From Paractinoplanes aksuensis (lineage in GTDB: Bacteria > Actinomycetota > Actinomycetes > Mycobacteriales > Micromonosporaceae): a stretch of 64,000 nt of DNA. Of the stretch, positions 45,247 to 55,926 are shown in pieces. Each line of letters opens with the position of its first letter. The stretch's first letter is position 1. The notes under the pieces are model-generated. The model ran no database searches. It saw nothing but the letters and a program-made list of their open reading frames with translations, and was not told the DNA's origin. The stretch is taken from the NCBI RefSeq assembly GCF_024137025.1, contig NZ_JAMYJR010000013.1:310001-374000 (forward strand), in the 5' to 3' direction. Both the position numbers and the translations under genes were made by a program.

Positions 45247-46215
45247 GTGCACATCTTCGTGACCGGTGGAGCCGGCTTCATCGGATCGGCCTATGTCCAT
45301 GCCCTCCTTCAGGACGATAGTGCCGGGGCCACCGTTACTGTCCTCGACGCACTGTCCTATTCGGGCAATCGTGACAACCTCCCGCAGACCCATCCACGGC
45401 TGCGGTTCGTCCGGGGCGATATCACCGACGACCACCTGTTGCGCGAGCTTCTGCCCGGCCACGACGCGATTGTCCACTTCGCGGCCGAATCGCATGTGGA
45501 TCGGTCGATTGCTGGGGCGATGCCGTTCGTACGCACAAATGTGTTGGGCACCCAGGTTTTGCTCGATGCGGCCCGGGCTGCGGGGACTGGTCGCTTCGTG
45601 CACGTCTCGACCGACGAGGTGTACGGGTCGATCGACGAGGGCTCGTGGACCGAGAAGTGGCCGCTGGAGCCGAATTCGCCCTACGCCGCCTCGAAAGCGG
45701 GCTCCGACCTGCTGGCCCTGGCCGCCCACCGCACCCACGGCCTCGACGTCGTGGTCACCCGGTGCTCCAACAACTACGGCCCCCGGCAGTTCCCGGAAAA
45801 AGTGATCCCGCTGTTCGTCACAAATCTGATGGACGGCCGGCAGGTTCCGCTCTATGGCGACGGCGCGAACGTGCGGGACTGGTTGCACGTCTCCGACCAC
45901 TGCCGCGGCATCCAGCTCGCGCTCGAGAAGGGCCGGGCCGGCGAGGTCTACAACATCGGCGGCGGCACCGAGCTGAGCAACCGCGAACTGACCGGCCGCC
46001 TGCTCGAAGCGTGCGGCGCGGACTGGGACATGGTGCGCCCGGTGGCCGACCGCAAGGGCCACGACCGGCGCTACTCGCTCGACATCACCAAAATCTCCGA
46101 AGAGCTGGGGTACGCCCCGCAGATCGGACTGAACGACGGGCTGGCCGCCACGGTCGCCTGGTACCGCGACAACCGGTCGTGGTGGGAGCCCCTGAAGGCG
46201 CGGGAGACCGCCTGA
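45247..46215 (+). CDS. rfbB: dTDP-glucose 4,6-dehydratase
   Basis: A 322-residue extended SDR that converts dTDP-glucose to dTDP-4-keto-6-deoxyglucose. FVTGGAGFIGSAYV is the NAD site, HFAAESHVDRSI and VHVSTDEVYG hold the catalytic Thr/Asp/Glu, and Tyr146/Lys150 are in PYAASKAGSD; TRCSNNYGPRQFPEK and GDGANVRDWLHV are also characteristic. The GTG at 45247 is chosen because the open frame further upstream overlaps rfbA. Its product can serve both rhamnose synthesis and, possibly, the 4-aminotransferase at 17533. It overlaps rfbD by one base (TGATG). Confidence 0.95.
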   Translation: MHIFVTGGAGFIGSAYVHALLQDDSAGATVTVLDALSYSGNRDNLPQTHPRLRFVRGDITDDHLLRELLPGHDAIVHFAAESHVDRSIAGAMPFVRTNVLGTQVLLDAARAAGTGRFVHVSTDEVYGSIDEGSWTEKWPLEPNSPYAASKAGSDLLALAAHRTHGLDVVVTRCSNNYGPRQFPEKVIPLFVTNLMDGRQVPLYGDGANVRDWLHVSDHCRGIQLALEKGRAGEVYNIGGGTELSNRELTGRLLEACGADWDMVRPVADRKGHDRRYSLDITKISEELGYAPQIGLNDGLAATVAWYRDNRSWWEPLKARETA

Positions 46216-47051
46216 TGCGCTGGCTCATCACCGGGGCCGGCGGCATGCTCGGTCAGGACCTGCAGGCCGCCCTGGCCGAGGCGGGCGAGACCGACGTGCT
46301 CGCGCCCAGCCACGCCGTCCTCGACATCACCGATCCGGTGGCCGTGCAGGCCGCGGCCGACGGCGGCCGCTTCGTGCTCAACGCGGCCGCGTGGACCGAC
46401 GTCGACGGGGCCGAGGCCGACGAGAAGGCGGCCACCGCGGTCAACGGCGACGCCGTACGCCATCTGGCCGCCGCGGCCGGCCGCCGTCTCATCCACCTCT
46501 CCACCGACTACGTCTTCGACGGCCGGGCCACCACGCCGTACGCCGAGGACGCCCCACCGGCCCCGATCAACGCGTACGGTCGCAGCAAGGCCGCCGGGGA
46601 GGGCCATGTGCTCGCCGCGGGCGGCTACGTGGTCCGCACGGCCTGGCTCTACGGCGCCCACGGCCCCAACTTCGTCCGCACGATGCTGCGCCTGGCCGCC
46701 GACCGCGACACGGTCGACGTGGTCGACGACCAGACCGGCCCACCGACGTGGTCGTGGGCGCTGGCCCGGCAGGTGGTGGCGCTGGCACGCTCGGGCGCGG
46801 CGCCCGGCGTCTACCACGGCACCGCGGCCGGCTCGACCACCTGGTTCGGGCTGGCCCAGGCCGTGTTCGCCGAGGCCGGCCTCAACCCGGCCCGGGTCCG
46901 GCCGACGACCAGCGACCGCTTCCCCCGCCCGGCCCGGCGTCCGGCTTACAGTGTTTTGTCCCATCAGCGGTGGGCTTCGTCCGGTGTCGCCCCGCTGCCC
47001 GACTGGCGTCCGATGCTGACCGAGGCGATGCCCGCCCTGCTCACCACCTGA
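46215..47051 (+). CDS. rfbD: dTDP-4-dehydrorhamnose reductase
   Basis: A 278-residue NADPH-dependent reductase, last step of dTDP-L-rhamnose synthesis. It begins MRWLITGAGGMLGQDL, has VLNAAAWTDVDGAE, the active-site HLSTDYVFDG and the pair Tyr121/Lys125 in NAYGRSKAAGE, then VVRTAWLYG. The C-terminal domain contains FPRPARRPAYSVLSH, conserved in RmlD. The ATG at 46215 shares a base with the rfbB stop. With rfbA, rfbB and rfbC it completes the pathway. Confidence 0.95.
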   Translation: MRWLITGAGGMLGQDLQAALAEAGETDVLAPSHAVLDITDPVAVQAAADGGRFVLNAAAWTDVDGAEADEKAATAVNGDAVRHLAAAAGRRLIHLSTDYVFDGRATTPYAEDAPPAPINAYGRSKAAGEGHVLAAGGYVVRTAWLYGAHGPNFVRTMLRLAADRDTVDVVDDQTGPPTWSWALARQVVALARSGAAPGVYHGTAAGSTTWFGLAQAVFAEAGLNPARVRPTTSDRFPRPARRPAYSVLSHQRWASSGVAPLPDWRPMLTEAMPALLTT

Positions 47052-47199
47052 CCGGCGATCCCGGCCCACCGGGTTTCGGTCGTTCGGACGGCGCCGCTCG
47101 TCAGCCGGGTGTTTCCCGGGGCCGTTCGGCGCATCCGGGTCGAGGCCGGCCCTTCTACGATCGAGTTTTGCGATCGGCGAGGGCGGAGGGCGGACAGTC

Positions 47200-49788
47200 G
47201 TGGCGGAGTCATCGCAGGCTGCCCTGCTCACGTCGGGGTCGGTGGAGTGGGCCGCCGCCGAGCACGAGCCGGTCGCGGGTGCGCGGGCGGTGGCCGGCGG
47301 GCAGGCCGGGGAGGTCCGCGTCGAGGTGGACGGCCTGCACCGCTCGTACGTGATCCGGCTGAGCGACGGGACCCGATTCTTCGTGCCGGGCCGGCCCGGC
47401 GCCACCCTGAACGCCGAGGCCGAACTGGCCCGTCAGGCCGGGGCGCCCGACCGCGTGCTGGTGCGGCACCCCTGGCGGGCCGCCTCGACCCGGCTCGAAT
47501 TCAGCACGCCGGTGCGTGGCACCGAGGTGGCGCGCAAAGTCCGCAAACTGGCCCCGATCGTGCTGGCCGACCCGACCGGCGAGCCGATGGTGACCGGCCT
47601 GTCCGAGGCCGGCCTGCAGCCCGACGACACCCCGGTCGTCGCCGATCCGGAACTTCTGGCCGCGCTGGTCGCTCTCGACCGGCCGCTCGACACCGTGGCC
47701 CTGGCCGACTGCCTCGAGATCGAGGAGACGTGGCAGTCGCCGCACGGCAGCACCTCGCGTACTTATCAGGTCGCGCCCGGGCGGCCGCTCGACCAGCCCG
47801 AGGGCCGGGCCCCGTTCGCGCCCGACGCGCCGCTGGCGATCACGCTGCCCAGCGGCGAGACGCTGCATCGCGAGGTCTCGGTCGACAGCCTCGGCCACTT
47901 CTTCGACATCAGCCGGGCCACCGGTTGCCCGGCCTGCGGTCACGTGTACGGGCCGTGCTGCCGCGAGGTGGCCCGCTTGTTCGCCTGCGAGGCGTGCGAC
48001 CGCCCGGCCTGCGGCACCTGCCGCGACGGGGTGGAGGGGCCCGACACCAGCTGCGACCGGTGCGGGGACAAGTCGTGCGGGGCCTGCTCGCGGGTGCTCG
48101 CCGTGGAGCCGTGCCGGATCTGCGCGCGCGACGTCTGCCGCACCTGTCGCGACGACACGCTCTGCCTGACCTGTGCTGCGCTGGCTCCCGGCTCGGCCGG
48201 CGACCTGCCCGAGGAGTTGGGCGCCCACGGGCTGACCGTGCTGACCGCGACCGACGACGGCGGCACGGTGGTGACACTGGCCGGGGCGCATCGCCGGGAG
48301 GTCGTACTGCTGAACGGCTCGGAGATCGTGCGCTGGACCACCGCGGCCGACGACCCGCTGTTGTCGTTGCGGATCGCCGCGGCGCGCCTGGCCGGCGCCG
48401 GTGACGTGGACGTTCACGCCTTGCCCGAGCAACCCAGTGCGCCCGCGCCGCCGGACTGGCTCATCCTTTCCCGTACGAACGACACAGCGCTGCACTGGGC
48501 CGTCATGACCGGTGCGACCCGGGCGGCCGGCACCTTCGACCCGCCGCCGGCCGCCGATGGAGCTACCCCGGACGAGACGTTGCTGGGCGCGCTGGCCGCC
48601 GTGCTCCCGGGTGGCCCGGTGCCGATCGCGGGCGGCCCGGGCCCCTCAGCGCCGGGCGGCCCGTCGGGGGCCCGGCTCGTGGCCTGCCGCATGCGGACGG
48701 AAGACCTGGTGGCGGTGGACGCACGGGGTCTCGTACACCGGACTGCTTCGGGCCCGGCGACCGAGGAGACGGTGGTGGCCTGGGCGGCGCCCGAAGCGTC
48801 CGTGTGGTGGGCCGAGGCCGACTGGAACCCCCAGCCCGAGGTGGTCTCGCAGGCCCGGCTCGGCGAGTGGGAGGCGGTGCTGGCCCGCGTCGGCGCCCAC
48901 GCGCTGCTGGGCGTCCGCCGCGACGCCGCCGATCCGGTCTGGCATCGGATCACGGGGGAGCCCGACGACCTGACCCGCGCGCTGGTCGGCGCCGCCCTGG
49001 TCGCCCCCGGCGTGATCGCCTCGGTCACCGCCCTGACCACGGCCGACGACTTCACCGGCATCACGATCGCCGGCGCGACGAGGCAGCACCGCCGCCTCTG
49101 GTACGCCGGCGTGGTCGCACCGCCGGCCGACGAAGCGGTGCCGCCCGCCCGCGCGCAGGCCGCGGTGGCCCCCGGCGAGCCCGGCGCTGCTCCCGAGGCG
49201 CCGACCGACCTGCCGCCCGCGCTGATCGCCGAGCTGACCCGGCTCGTCACCGCCGACCCGCCGCGCACGGCCCGGGTCGCGATCGGTCTCGAGGTCGAGG
49301 AGGTCTGGTCCCGCCCCGACGGCATCCAACTGCAGCTCACGTACGAGGTGAAACCGGGCGAGACCCAGGGCCACGTGCCCGACGCGGCCGGCGGCGACCC
49401 GCTGACCGAGGCCTACTTGTGCCGCAGCCACCACTTGGCGGCGAGCGTGCGAACCTGCGCTACTTGCCTGACCGACACCTGCCGAGCGTGCCCGGACGGC
49501 GCCACCCCGTGCAGCCTGTGCGGCGGCCCGGTTTGCGGCAACTGCCGGGCCACCCCCGACGGCCGCTGCCGAGCCTGCGCGAGCGTGGCCAAAATCAGCG
49601 CCCTCTCCCGCTCCCGCTACGGCGCCTCCCGCGGCGACGCGGTCTGGCACGGCGAGGCCCCCAACATCCAGGTGACGATCCGCCGCCTCCACCACGAGTG
49701 GACCCTGGAACGCCAGGACCACGAGGGCACCGTGACGTTCCCCCTGACCGAACCCGCCCTGACCCATGTCCGCACCCTGCTGCCCTGA
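47200..49788 (+). CDS. Large protein with duplicated beta-domain and cysteine-rich zinc-finger clusters
   Basis: An 862-residue soluble protein without a recognised family. Two cysteine-rich blocks, at 243-325 (about 22 Cys, many as CxxC) and 753-793 (CxxC pairs plus single Cys), look like zinc-ribbon or B-box-like arrays. Each is preceded by a similar beta segment: LEIEETW near 172, with TYQVAPG after it, and LEVEEVW near 697, with TYEVKPG after it, so the protein contains an internal duplication. Between the blocks are two or three further beta-rich domains. Start GTG at 47200; no signal peptide. It is probably a scaffold or binding protein in the cytoplasm. It follows rfbD but is not clearly part of the sugar operon. 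Confidence 0.75.
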   Translation: MAESSQAALLTSGSVEWAAAEHEPVAGARAVAGGQAGEVRVEVDGLHRSYVIRLSDGTRFFVPGRPGATLNAEAELARQAGAPDRVLVRHPWRAASTRLEFSTPVRGTEVARKVRKLAPIVLADPTGEPMVTGLSEAGLQPDDTPVVADPELLAALVALDRPLDTVALADCLEIEETWQSPHGSTSRTYQVAPGRPLDQPEGRAPFAPDAPLAITLPSGETLHREVSVDSLGHFFDISRATGCPACGHVYGPCCREVARLFACEACDRPACGTCRDGVEGPDTSCDRCGDKSCGACSRVLAVEPCRICARDVCRTCRDDTLCLTCAALAPGSAGDLPEELGAHGLTVLTATDDGGTVVTLAGAHRREVVLLNGSEIVRWTTAADDPLLSLRIAAARLAGAGDVDVHALPEQPSAPAPPDWLILSRTNDTALHWAVMTGATRAAGTFDPPPAADGATPDETLLGALAAVLPGGPVPIAGGPGPSAPGGPSGARLVACRMRTEDLVAVDARGLVHRTASGPATEETVVAWAAPEASVWWAEADWNPQPEVVSQARLGEWEAVLARVGAHALLGVRRDAADPVWHRITGEPDDLTRALVGAALVAPGVIASVTALTTADDFTGITIAGATRQHRRLWYAGVVAPPADEAVPPARAQAAVAPGEPGAAPEAPTDLPPALIAELTRLVTADPPRTARVAIGLEVEEVWSRPDGIQLQLTYEVKPGETQGHVPDAAGGDPLTEAYLCRSHHLAASVRTCATCLTDTCRACPDGATPCSLCGGPVCGNCRATPDGRCRACASVAKISALSRSRYGASRGDAVWHGEAPNIQVTIRRLHHEWTLERQDHEGTVTFPLTEPALTHVRTLLP

Positions 49789-50052
49789 GCAGGCCCCCCC
49801 CGGGCCGAACCGGGCCCACGCACGTTCCGGCCGATATCCGTAGGTCGCACGAGGAGCCCAACTTCTTGGAGCATGAAGCCGTCCTGACTTGCCGGATCAG
49901 AGCGTAATGCCGGTGCGCTGTCCTGGTGTTAGGCTGTCAACGTCCAAACCGGATCGGCGTCAAAGACATCCGCTCATGCTCTGTGCGCCACGGAAATGCC
50001 TGGACCTGGAAACGACGTGCACCAGATACTCGATCCCTGCAAGGACTGAGCG

Positions 50053-50781
50053 ATGTCGAACTGGATGCTTGGCTTACTCGCAAACATTCTCGCCGCCCCG
50101 ATAGCCTTCGCTCTGGGATACCTCTACAGGCAGCGGCAGTCGATATTCAGGCGCTTTCGTGGAATCGGTGAATTCATCATCTATTCGCCGCGCGGCGAGA
50201 CGTTGGTGGTGTGTGGCAGTCAGGCCGCCATCGGCGATGCCAATCGGATCATACGGGCCGGTGACGTCGCTGCGATGCTGGCCGTGGCGCTCGACGCACT
50301 GAGCCATAATTCCGCTACCAGGGTATCGGTGGCCACGGTGGAAGAAGTCGGGGCATCGGTAACCAATAATCGGGACTGCATCTTCGTGGGCGGGCCGAAT
50401 GTGAATTCGCTGACGAAGGCTGCCTTGCGGGCGCTGGAGGCCCAGGGGAAAGTGCTCGCCAGATTTGATGTGTACACCGTGGTTGTGGCCGGCCATGAGC
50501 CGGCGACCCCGGTTCTCGACGGTACGCAGATAGTCACCGACTTCGGCGTGATATACAGTTTTCCGAATCCGGCCGACCCGCAGAAACGCGTCACCGTCAT
50601 CTCTGGATGCCTGCGTGTCGGCACTTTGGCGGCTGCTCGCACGCTATCGTCACAAGAGTTCAAGAACTCGATCCGGAACATCGGGCGCACCGCTCATCAC
50701 TGCACGCTTGTCCGCGCCGATGTGGCCGAACGCGATATCACCACGTCGCGGATCGTGCATTCAATCACCAGAGACTATTGA
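50053..50781 (+). CDS. Membrane-anchored protein, unknown family (cassette gene 1)
   Basis: A 242-residue protein with one N-terminal TM helix (about 5-24, MLGLLANILAAPIAFALGYLY) followed by a basic segment and an alpha/beta domain. Strands such as ETLVVCGS, CIFVGGPNVNSLT, YTVVVAGH, FGVIYSFPNP and VTVISGCLRVGTLAAAR suggest a Rossmann-like or SLOG-like nucleotide-binding fold with glycine-rich turns, but no exact family is recognised. Codons ending in A or T (ATA, AAT, TCG/TCA mixtures) are clearly more frequent than in neighbouring genes. The next gene starts 2 bases after the stop, so the three genes 50053-52594 form an operon. Confidence 0.65.
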   Translation: MSNWMLGLLANILAAPIAFALGYLYRQRQSIFRRFRGIGEFIIYSPRGETLVVCGSQAAIGDANRIIRAGDVAAMLAVALDALSHNSATRVSVATVEEVGASVTNNRDCIFVGGPNVNSLTKAALRALEAQGKVLARFDVYTVVVAGHEPATPVLDGTQIVTDFGVIYSFPNPADPQKRVTVISGCLRVGTLAAARTLSSQEFKNSIRNIGRTAHHCTLVRADVAERDITTSRIVHSITRDY

Positions 50782-50783
50782 AT

Positions 50784-51845
50784 ATGATTGCAGTGAACCG
50801 GGTTCCCGTGGGCGTCATCGACGCAGCCAAGAGAACGAAGCGGTCGAGGCAGGAACGCCAGGCCTTCATGGAGCGGCTGGCGGCCGACGGGCTCGATTTC
50901 TATTTGATAGGTTCTCGCCCGGAACCGAATGATCGCCGTGCTCCCCTCGACCTCTACGGAGTTGGCGAGGAAGAAGTCGCCCATCTGGCCCGGGCGGCCA
51001 GGTCGGCGGGGATCAGGCTCGGCATCTCAGCGTTCCCCGACGAACGCGCCGTCGAGTCGGAGCGGCAGCTTTCGGACATCGTCGACACGCTGATGAAGAC
51101 GCCATTCATGGGCGACATCGACATGCTTCTGCTGCGCTTCGACGGATCTCCGATGTCAGGCCGGCACCTGCTGGTCGACACACAGGTGGAAATCACGCGC
51201 GCCGTCGCCGCCGCTTTTCGTTCACAACTGAGAGTCGCCGTGTGTCCGACGCTCTATGCGGACGATGTCAGTAAAGTCGGTATCTCGGTGTCCGACCGGG
51301 ACGACTACCGTCGAACCTGGTCGCAGGTGGACGGCGATGTATCGATCTTCTGGAGTGGTTCCACGCTCATGAGCGAGGGCATCGACCACCATTCTGTGGC
51401 GGGGATAACTCGACAGTACCGGCGGAAGCCCGCCCTCTGGTACAACTTCCCGGTCAACGATGGGCAAGGCTATCAGGCGCAGTTGCGTCTCATTCCGAAG
51501 ATCGACGACGTCCGGCAGAACATGAATCAGCTTGAATTGATCGGTTTCAACCCCATGAAGCAGTTGAGACTGTCAGAGATTCCGATTATCTCGGCCGCAC
51601 GGGCGCTCCGGTCGGATTCCGAGGATTGGAGTGCCGTCACACGCCAGGTATGCACGGAGACCTTGGGCGCCCGGCTCGGTGAGACCGTCTGGTCCAGCAT
51701 CGGGCGACTCGACCCGGCTGATGAAGAATGGGCGGCGACGAGATCCGAACTCACCTCGGCCCTGGCGGGAGACGATTCTCCGTACGCTGCCGAATTGAGG
51801 CAGTGGCTGCATGAGGTTCAGCGCGGCGACAAAGGAGGAGAATGA
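50784..51845 (+). CDS. GH84-like (beta-N-acetylglucosaminidase domain) protein
   Basis: A 353-residue protein whose layout follows the GH84/NAGidase TIM barrel: the N-terminal GVIDAAKRTKRSRQERQAFM in place of the EGFYGxPW region, then FYLIGSRPEPNDRRAPLDLY, LARAARSAGIRLGISAFPDE, DMLLLRFDG, FWSGSTLMSEGI and WYNFPVNDG. These correspond to conserved strands of O-GlcNAcase-type enzymes. The catalytic Asp-Asp pair appears as RFDG, with the second Asp missing, so hydrolase activity is doubtful. No signal peptide is seen. It starts with ATG at 50784 and overlaps the glycosyltransferase gene by ATGA. The fold assignment is by motif reading only. Confidence 0.55.
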   Translation: MIAVNRVPVGVIDAAKRTKRSRQERQAFMERLAADGLDFYLIGSRPEPNDRRAPLDLYGVGEEEVAHLARAARSAGIRLGISAFPDERAVESERQLSDIVDTLMKTPFMGDIDMLLLRFDGSPMSGRHLLVDTQVEITRAVAAAFRSQLRVAVCPTLYADDVSKVGISVSDRDDYRRTWSQVDGDVSIFWSGSTLMSEGIDHHSVAGITRQYRRKPALWYNFPVNDGQGYQAQLRLIPKIDDVRQNMNQLELIGFNPMKQLRLSEIPIISAARALRSDSEDWSAVTRQVCTETLGARLGETVWSSIGRLDPADEEWAATRSELTSALAGDDSPYAAELRQWLHEVQRGDKGGE

Positions 51846-52594
51846 GCTCGCAGAGCCCGATGATTTCCTTGGTGCTCCCTGCGTATAATGAGTCGGCTTC
51901 TCTTCCCGTTACGATTTCCAGACTGGCCCGTCAGCTGAACGAGCTCGTCGAGGATTACGAAATAATCATAGTGGACGACGGTAGCAGCGACGGCGGTCGG
52001 CCGACCTTCGCGGAGGCTGAAATTCGCATGATCCGGCATCCGGTGAGAATGGGAAAAGGAGCTGCGCTGCGGTCGGGCATCAAGGAGTGCGCCGGGCGAT
52101 ACATAGCGTATACCGACGCGGACCTGCCGATCGATCCGTCCTCGATCGCGCTGGCGATCGGTGTCGCTCAACAGAACCCGTCGGCGCTCGTGCTCGGTGA
52201 TCGGCGTCATCCGCAATCGGTCACGGTCGGCCGGGGGCCGGCCAGCAGGCGTCTGACGAGTTGGCTCTTCAGCGTATTCACGCGCGCGACGGTCCTTCCC
52301 GATCTGCGTGACACCCAGTGTTGTTTGAAGGTGGCTTCCTCAGCCCGGCTCAAGCCGATAGCTGCCAGTGTGGCGACCGATGGCTACAGCTTCGATGTCG
52401 AACTGATCTATCTCGCCAAGAAGGCCGGTATGACGATTGTGGCGTCGCCCGTCGTGTGGCGCGACATCCGAGCAGATCTGGGCCTGATGCGAGCGTTCCG
52501 CCTTCTGGGGCTGATGATCGGCGACGTTTGGCGGACGGCGCGGCGGCACGACACGTTGAGATCCCTGATCGCAGCGCGATTCCGCCCGGCTTGA
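51842..52594 (+). CDS. GT2 glycosyltransferase, DPM1/ALG5-like (cassette gene 3)
   Basis: A 250-residue GT2 enzyme of the dolichyl/polyprenyl-phosphate sugar synthase type: SLVLPAYNESASLPVTI, IIIVDDGSSDGG, HPVRMGKGAALRSGI and the metal site AYTDADLPIDP. RDTQCCLKVASS and DGYSFDVELIYLAKKAG match the conserved C-terminal part of ALG5/DPM1 proteins. No TM helix is present. It transfers hexose from a nucleotide sugar to a polyprenyl phosphate or related acceptor. AAAGGAGGAG lies directly before the ATG, which overlaps the upstream stop. Codon use is more A/T-rich than in surrounding genes, like the other two cassette genes. Confidence 0.85.
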   Translation: MSSQSPMISLVLPAYNESASLPVTISRLARQLNELVEDYEIIIVDDGSSDGGRPTFAEAEIRMIRHPVRMGKGAALRSGIKECAGRYIAYTDADLPIDPSSIALAIGVAQQNPSALVLGDRRHPQSVTVGRGPASRRLTSWLFSVFTRATVLPDLRDTQCCLKVASSARLKPIAASVATDGYSFDVELIYLAKKAGMTIVASPVVWRDIRADLGLMRAFRLLGLMIGDVWRTARRHDTLRSLIAARFRPA

Positions 52595-52741
52595 ATCGGT
52601 AACGGCAGCGAGTAGCCGGCTCGACGCCCCGGCCATCCGTCGAAGTTGCTGCGTGGAGTGTGGATCGACGGTTCGTGGTTTTTGTCGGTTCTCGATGGGG
52701 AACAGCTGAGGGAACGAGGTAGTCGAGACTGGGAGGTTCGC

Positions 52742-52951
52742 ATGGAACGCGACGTCAATCGGAGCACCCGCAGCGGTAAGTTCGTCAAGGAGAGCACCGC
52801 CGAGCGCGACCCTGAGCACACCACGACCGAGCACGTCGACGGCAGCTCCGACGGTGACCGTGAGGTGCACCGCAGCGCCAAGACCGGCAAGTTCGTGACC
52901 GAGACGACGGCCGAGCTGCACGAATCGACCACCGAGACGCAGCGCCTCTGA
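52742..52951 (+). CDS. Small hydrophilic protein with duplicated GKFV motif
   Basis: A 69-residue acidic/basic protein made of two similar halves: NRSTRSGKFVKESTAERDPE and HRSAKTGKFVTETTAELHES, each of the pattern RSxxxGKFVxxxTAxxxxxTT. The composition suggests a largely disordered protein. Similar small two-repeat proteins occur in actinobacteria and some phages; no function is established. GGGAGG followed by TTCGC serves the ATG at 52742; the longer open frame from 52646 has no better start. A hairpin follows its stop. Confidence 0.75.
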   Translation: MERDVNRSTRSGKFVKESTAERDPEHTTTEHVDGSSDGDREVHRSAKTGKFVTETTAELHESTTETQRL

Positions 52952-52957
52952 CGGCCG

Positions 52958-52981
52958 GGGCGGGGCCTTCCGGCCCCGCCC
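52958..52981. terminator. Hairpin in the convergent gap before clpC-like gene
   Basis: A perfect 10-bp stem (GGGCGGGGCC 52958-52967, GGCCCCGCCC 52972-52981) with loop TTCC occupies most of the 33-base gap between the 3' ends of the 69-residue protein gene and the clpC-like gene. It could stop transcription from both sides. There is no T-run. Confidence 0.65.
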
Positions 52982-52984
52982 GCC

Positions 52985-55132
<2,148 letters not shown>

Positions 55133-55332
55133 GACAATCACGTCCTCGCGGCGAGGGCCCACGCACCTCACCGATAGACGCGGTTCATCGCGTGACGGGT
55201 GAGATGCGCTGAGTCGAAGCCTCTTGGCGTGTCCGCGCGGCCCGCGTGGGGAGCCGCGCAACGCTCGTGCCGGCGCGCTGCCCCCTCACCATAACGCTCG
55301 CCGTCCTACGATGGCGGCAAGGGAGGCCCGCG

Positions 55333-55926
55333 ATGACCGGAACCAAGCACCGTCACCCCGTACCCGACCGCGCCCGCCGCCGCGCCGTCCGCGCCCTGGC
55401 CGCCCAGCTCGGAGTGCCTTACTCGGTCGCCGCGCGGATGCTTGCCGAGGGCCGCCGGCCGGTGGTGTTCGCCCAGCGCGAACAGCGCCCGTTCCACGCC
55501 CGCGTTCGCGACACGCGCGAGGCCGTCGACCTGCCGCTGGGCCGGGCCGCGCACCTGGCCGGCCGCTTCCCGCCCACGGTGGACGGCGTGCGCACGGTGC
55601 TGGCCATGCTCTACGCGACGGTCGAGCACGAGGCGCCGGCCCTGAAGCCCGCCGCCGAGGAACTGTCGTGGGTGGCCGACCTGGGCGAGGAGGCCGCGGC
55701 CGACATCACGTGCGGCGCCCTCGACCAGGCCGCCCGCCTGCTCCTCGACGACGACACGTGGCGGCTGTGGAACCGCGTCGAGACTGCGCTCACCGCCGGC
55801 GAGCACAATTCGGATCCCCGCGTACGGGACGCGGCTCGGCTGCTCGGCCAGGAACTCCGCACGGTGAGCCTGCGGGGCGCGCTGCCGGCCGCCCGCCGGA
55901 CGCTCGACCGGCTGCTCACCGTCTGA
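55333..55926 (+). CDS. Helical protein of unknown function
   Basis: A 197-residue basic-start protein (TGTKHRHPVPDRARRRAVR) with a helical segment AAQLGVPYSVAARMLAEG that resembles a small DNA-binding or adaptor helix-turn-helix, then a mostly helical acidic body (about 80-190). No family is recognised. GGGAGG at 55321-55326 serves the ATG at 55333; the longer open frame lacks a ribosome site. It is divergent from the clpC-like gene (about 200 bases between the starts), so it could be a partner or adaptor of that unfoldase, but nothing else supports this. Its 3' end overlaps the next minus-strand gene by 11 bases. Confidence 0.7.
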   Translation: MTGTKHRHPVPDRARRRAVRALAAQLGVPYSVAARMLAEGRRPVVFAQREQRPFHARVRDTREAVDLPLGRAAHLAGRFPPTVDGVRTVLAMLYATVEHEAPALKPAAEELSWVADLGEEAAADITCGALDQAARLLLDDDTWRLWNRVETALTAGEHNSDPRVRDAARLLGQELRTVSLRGALPAARRTLDRLLTV

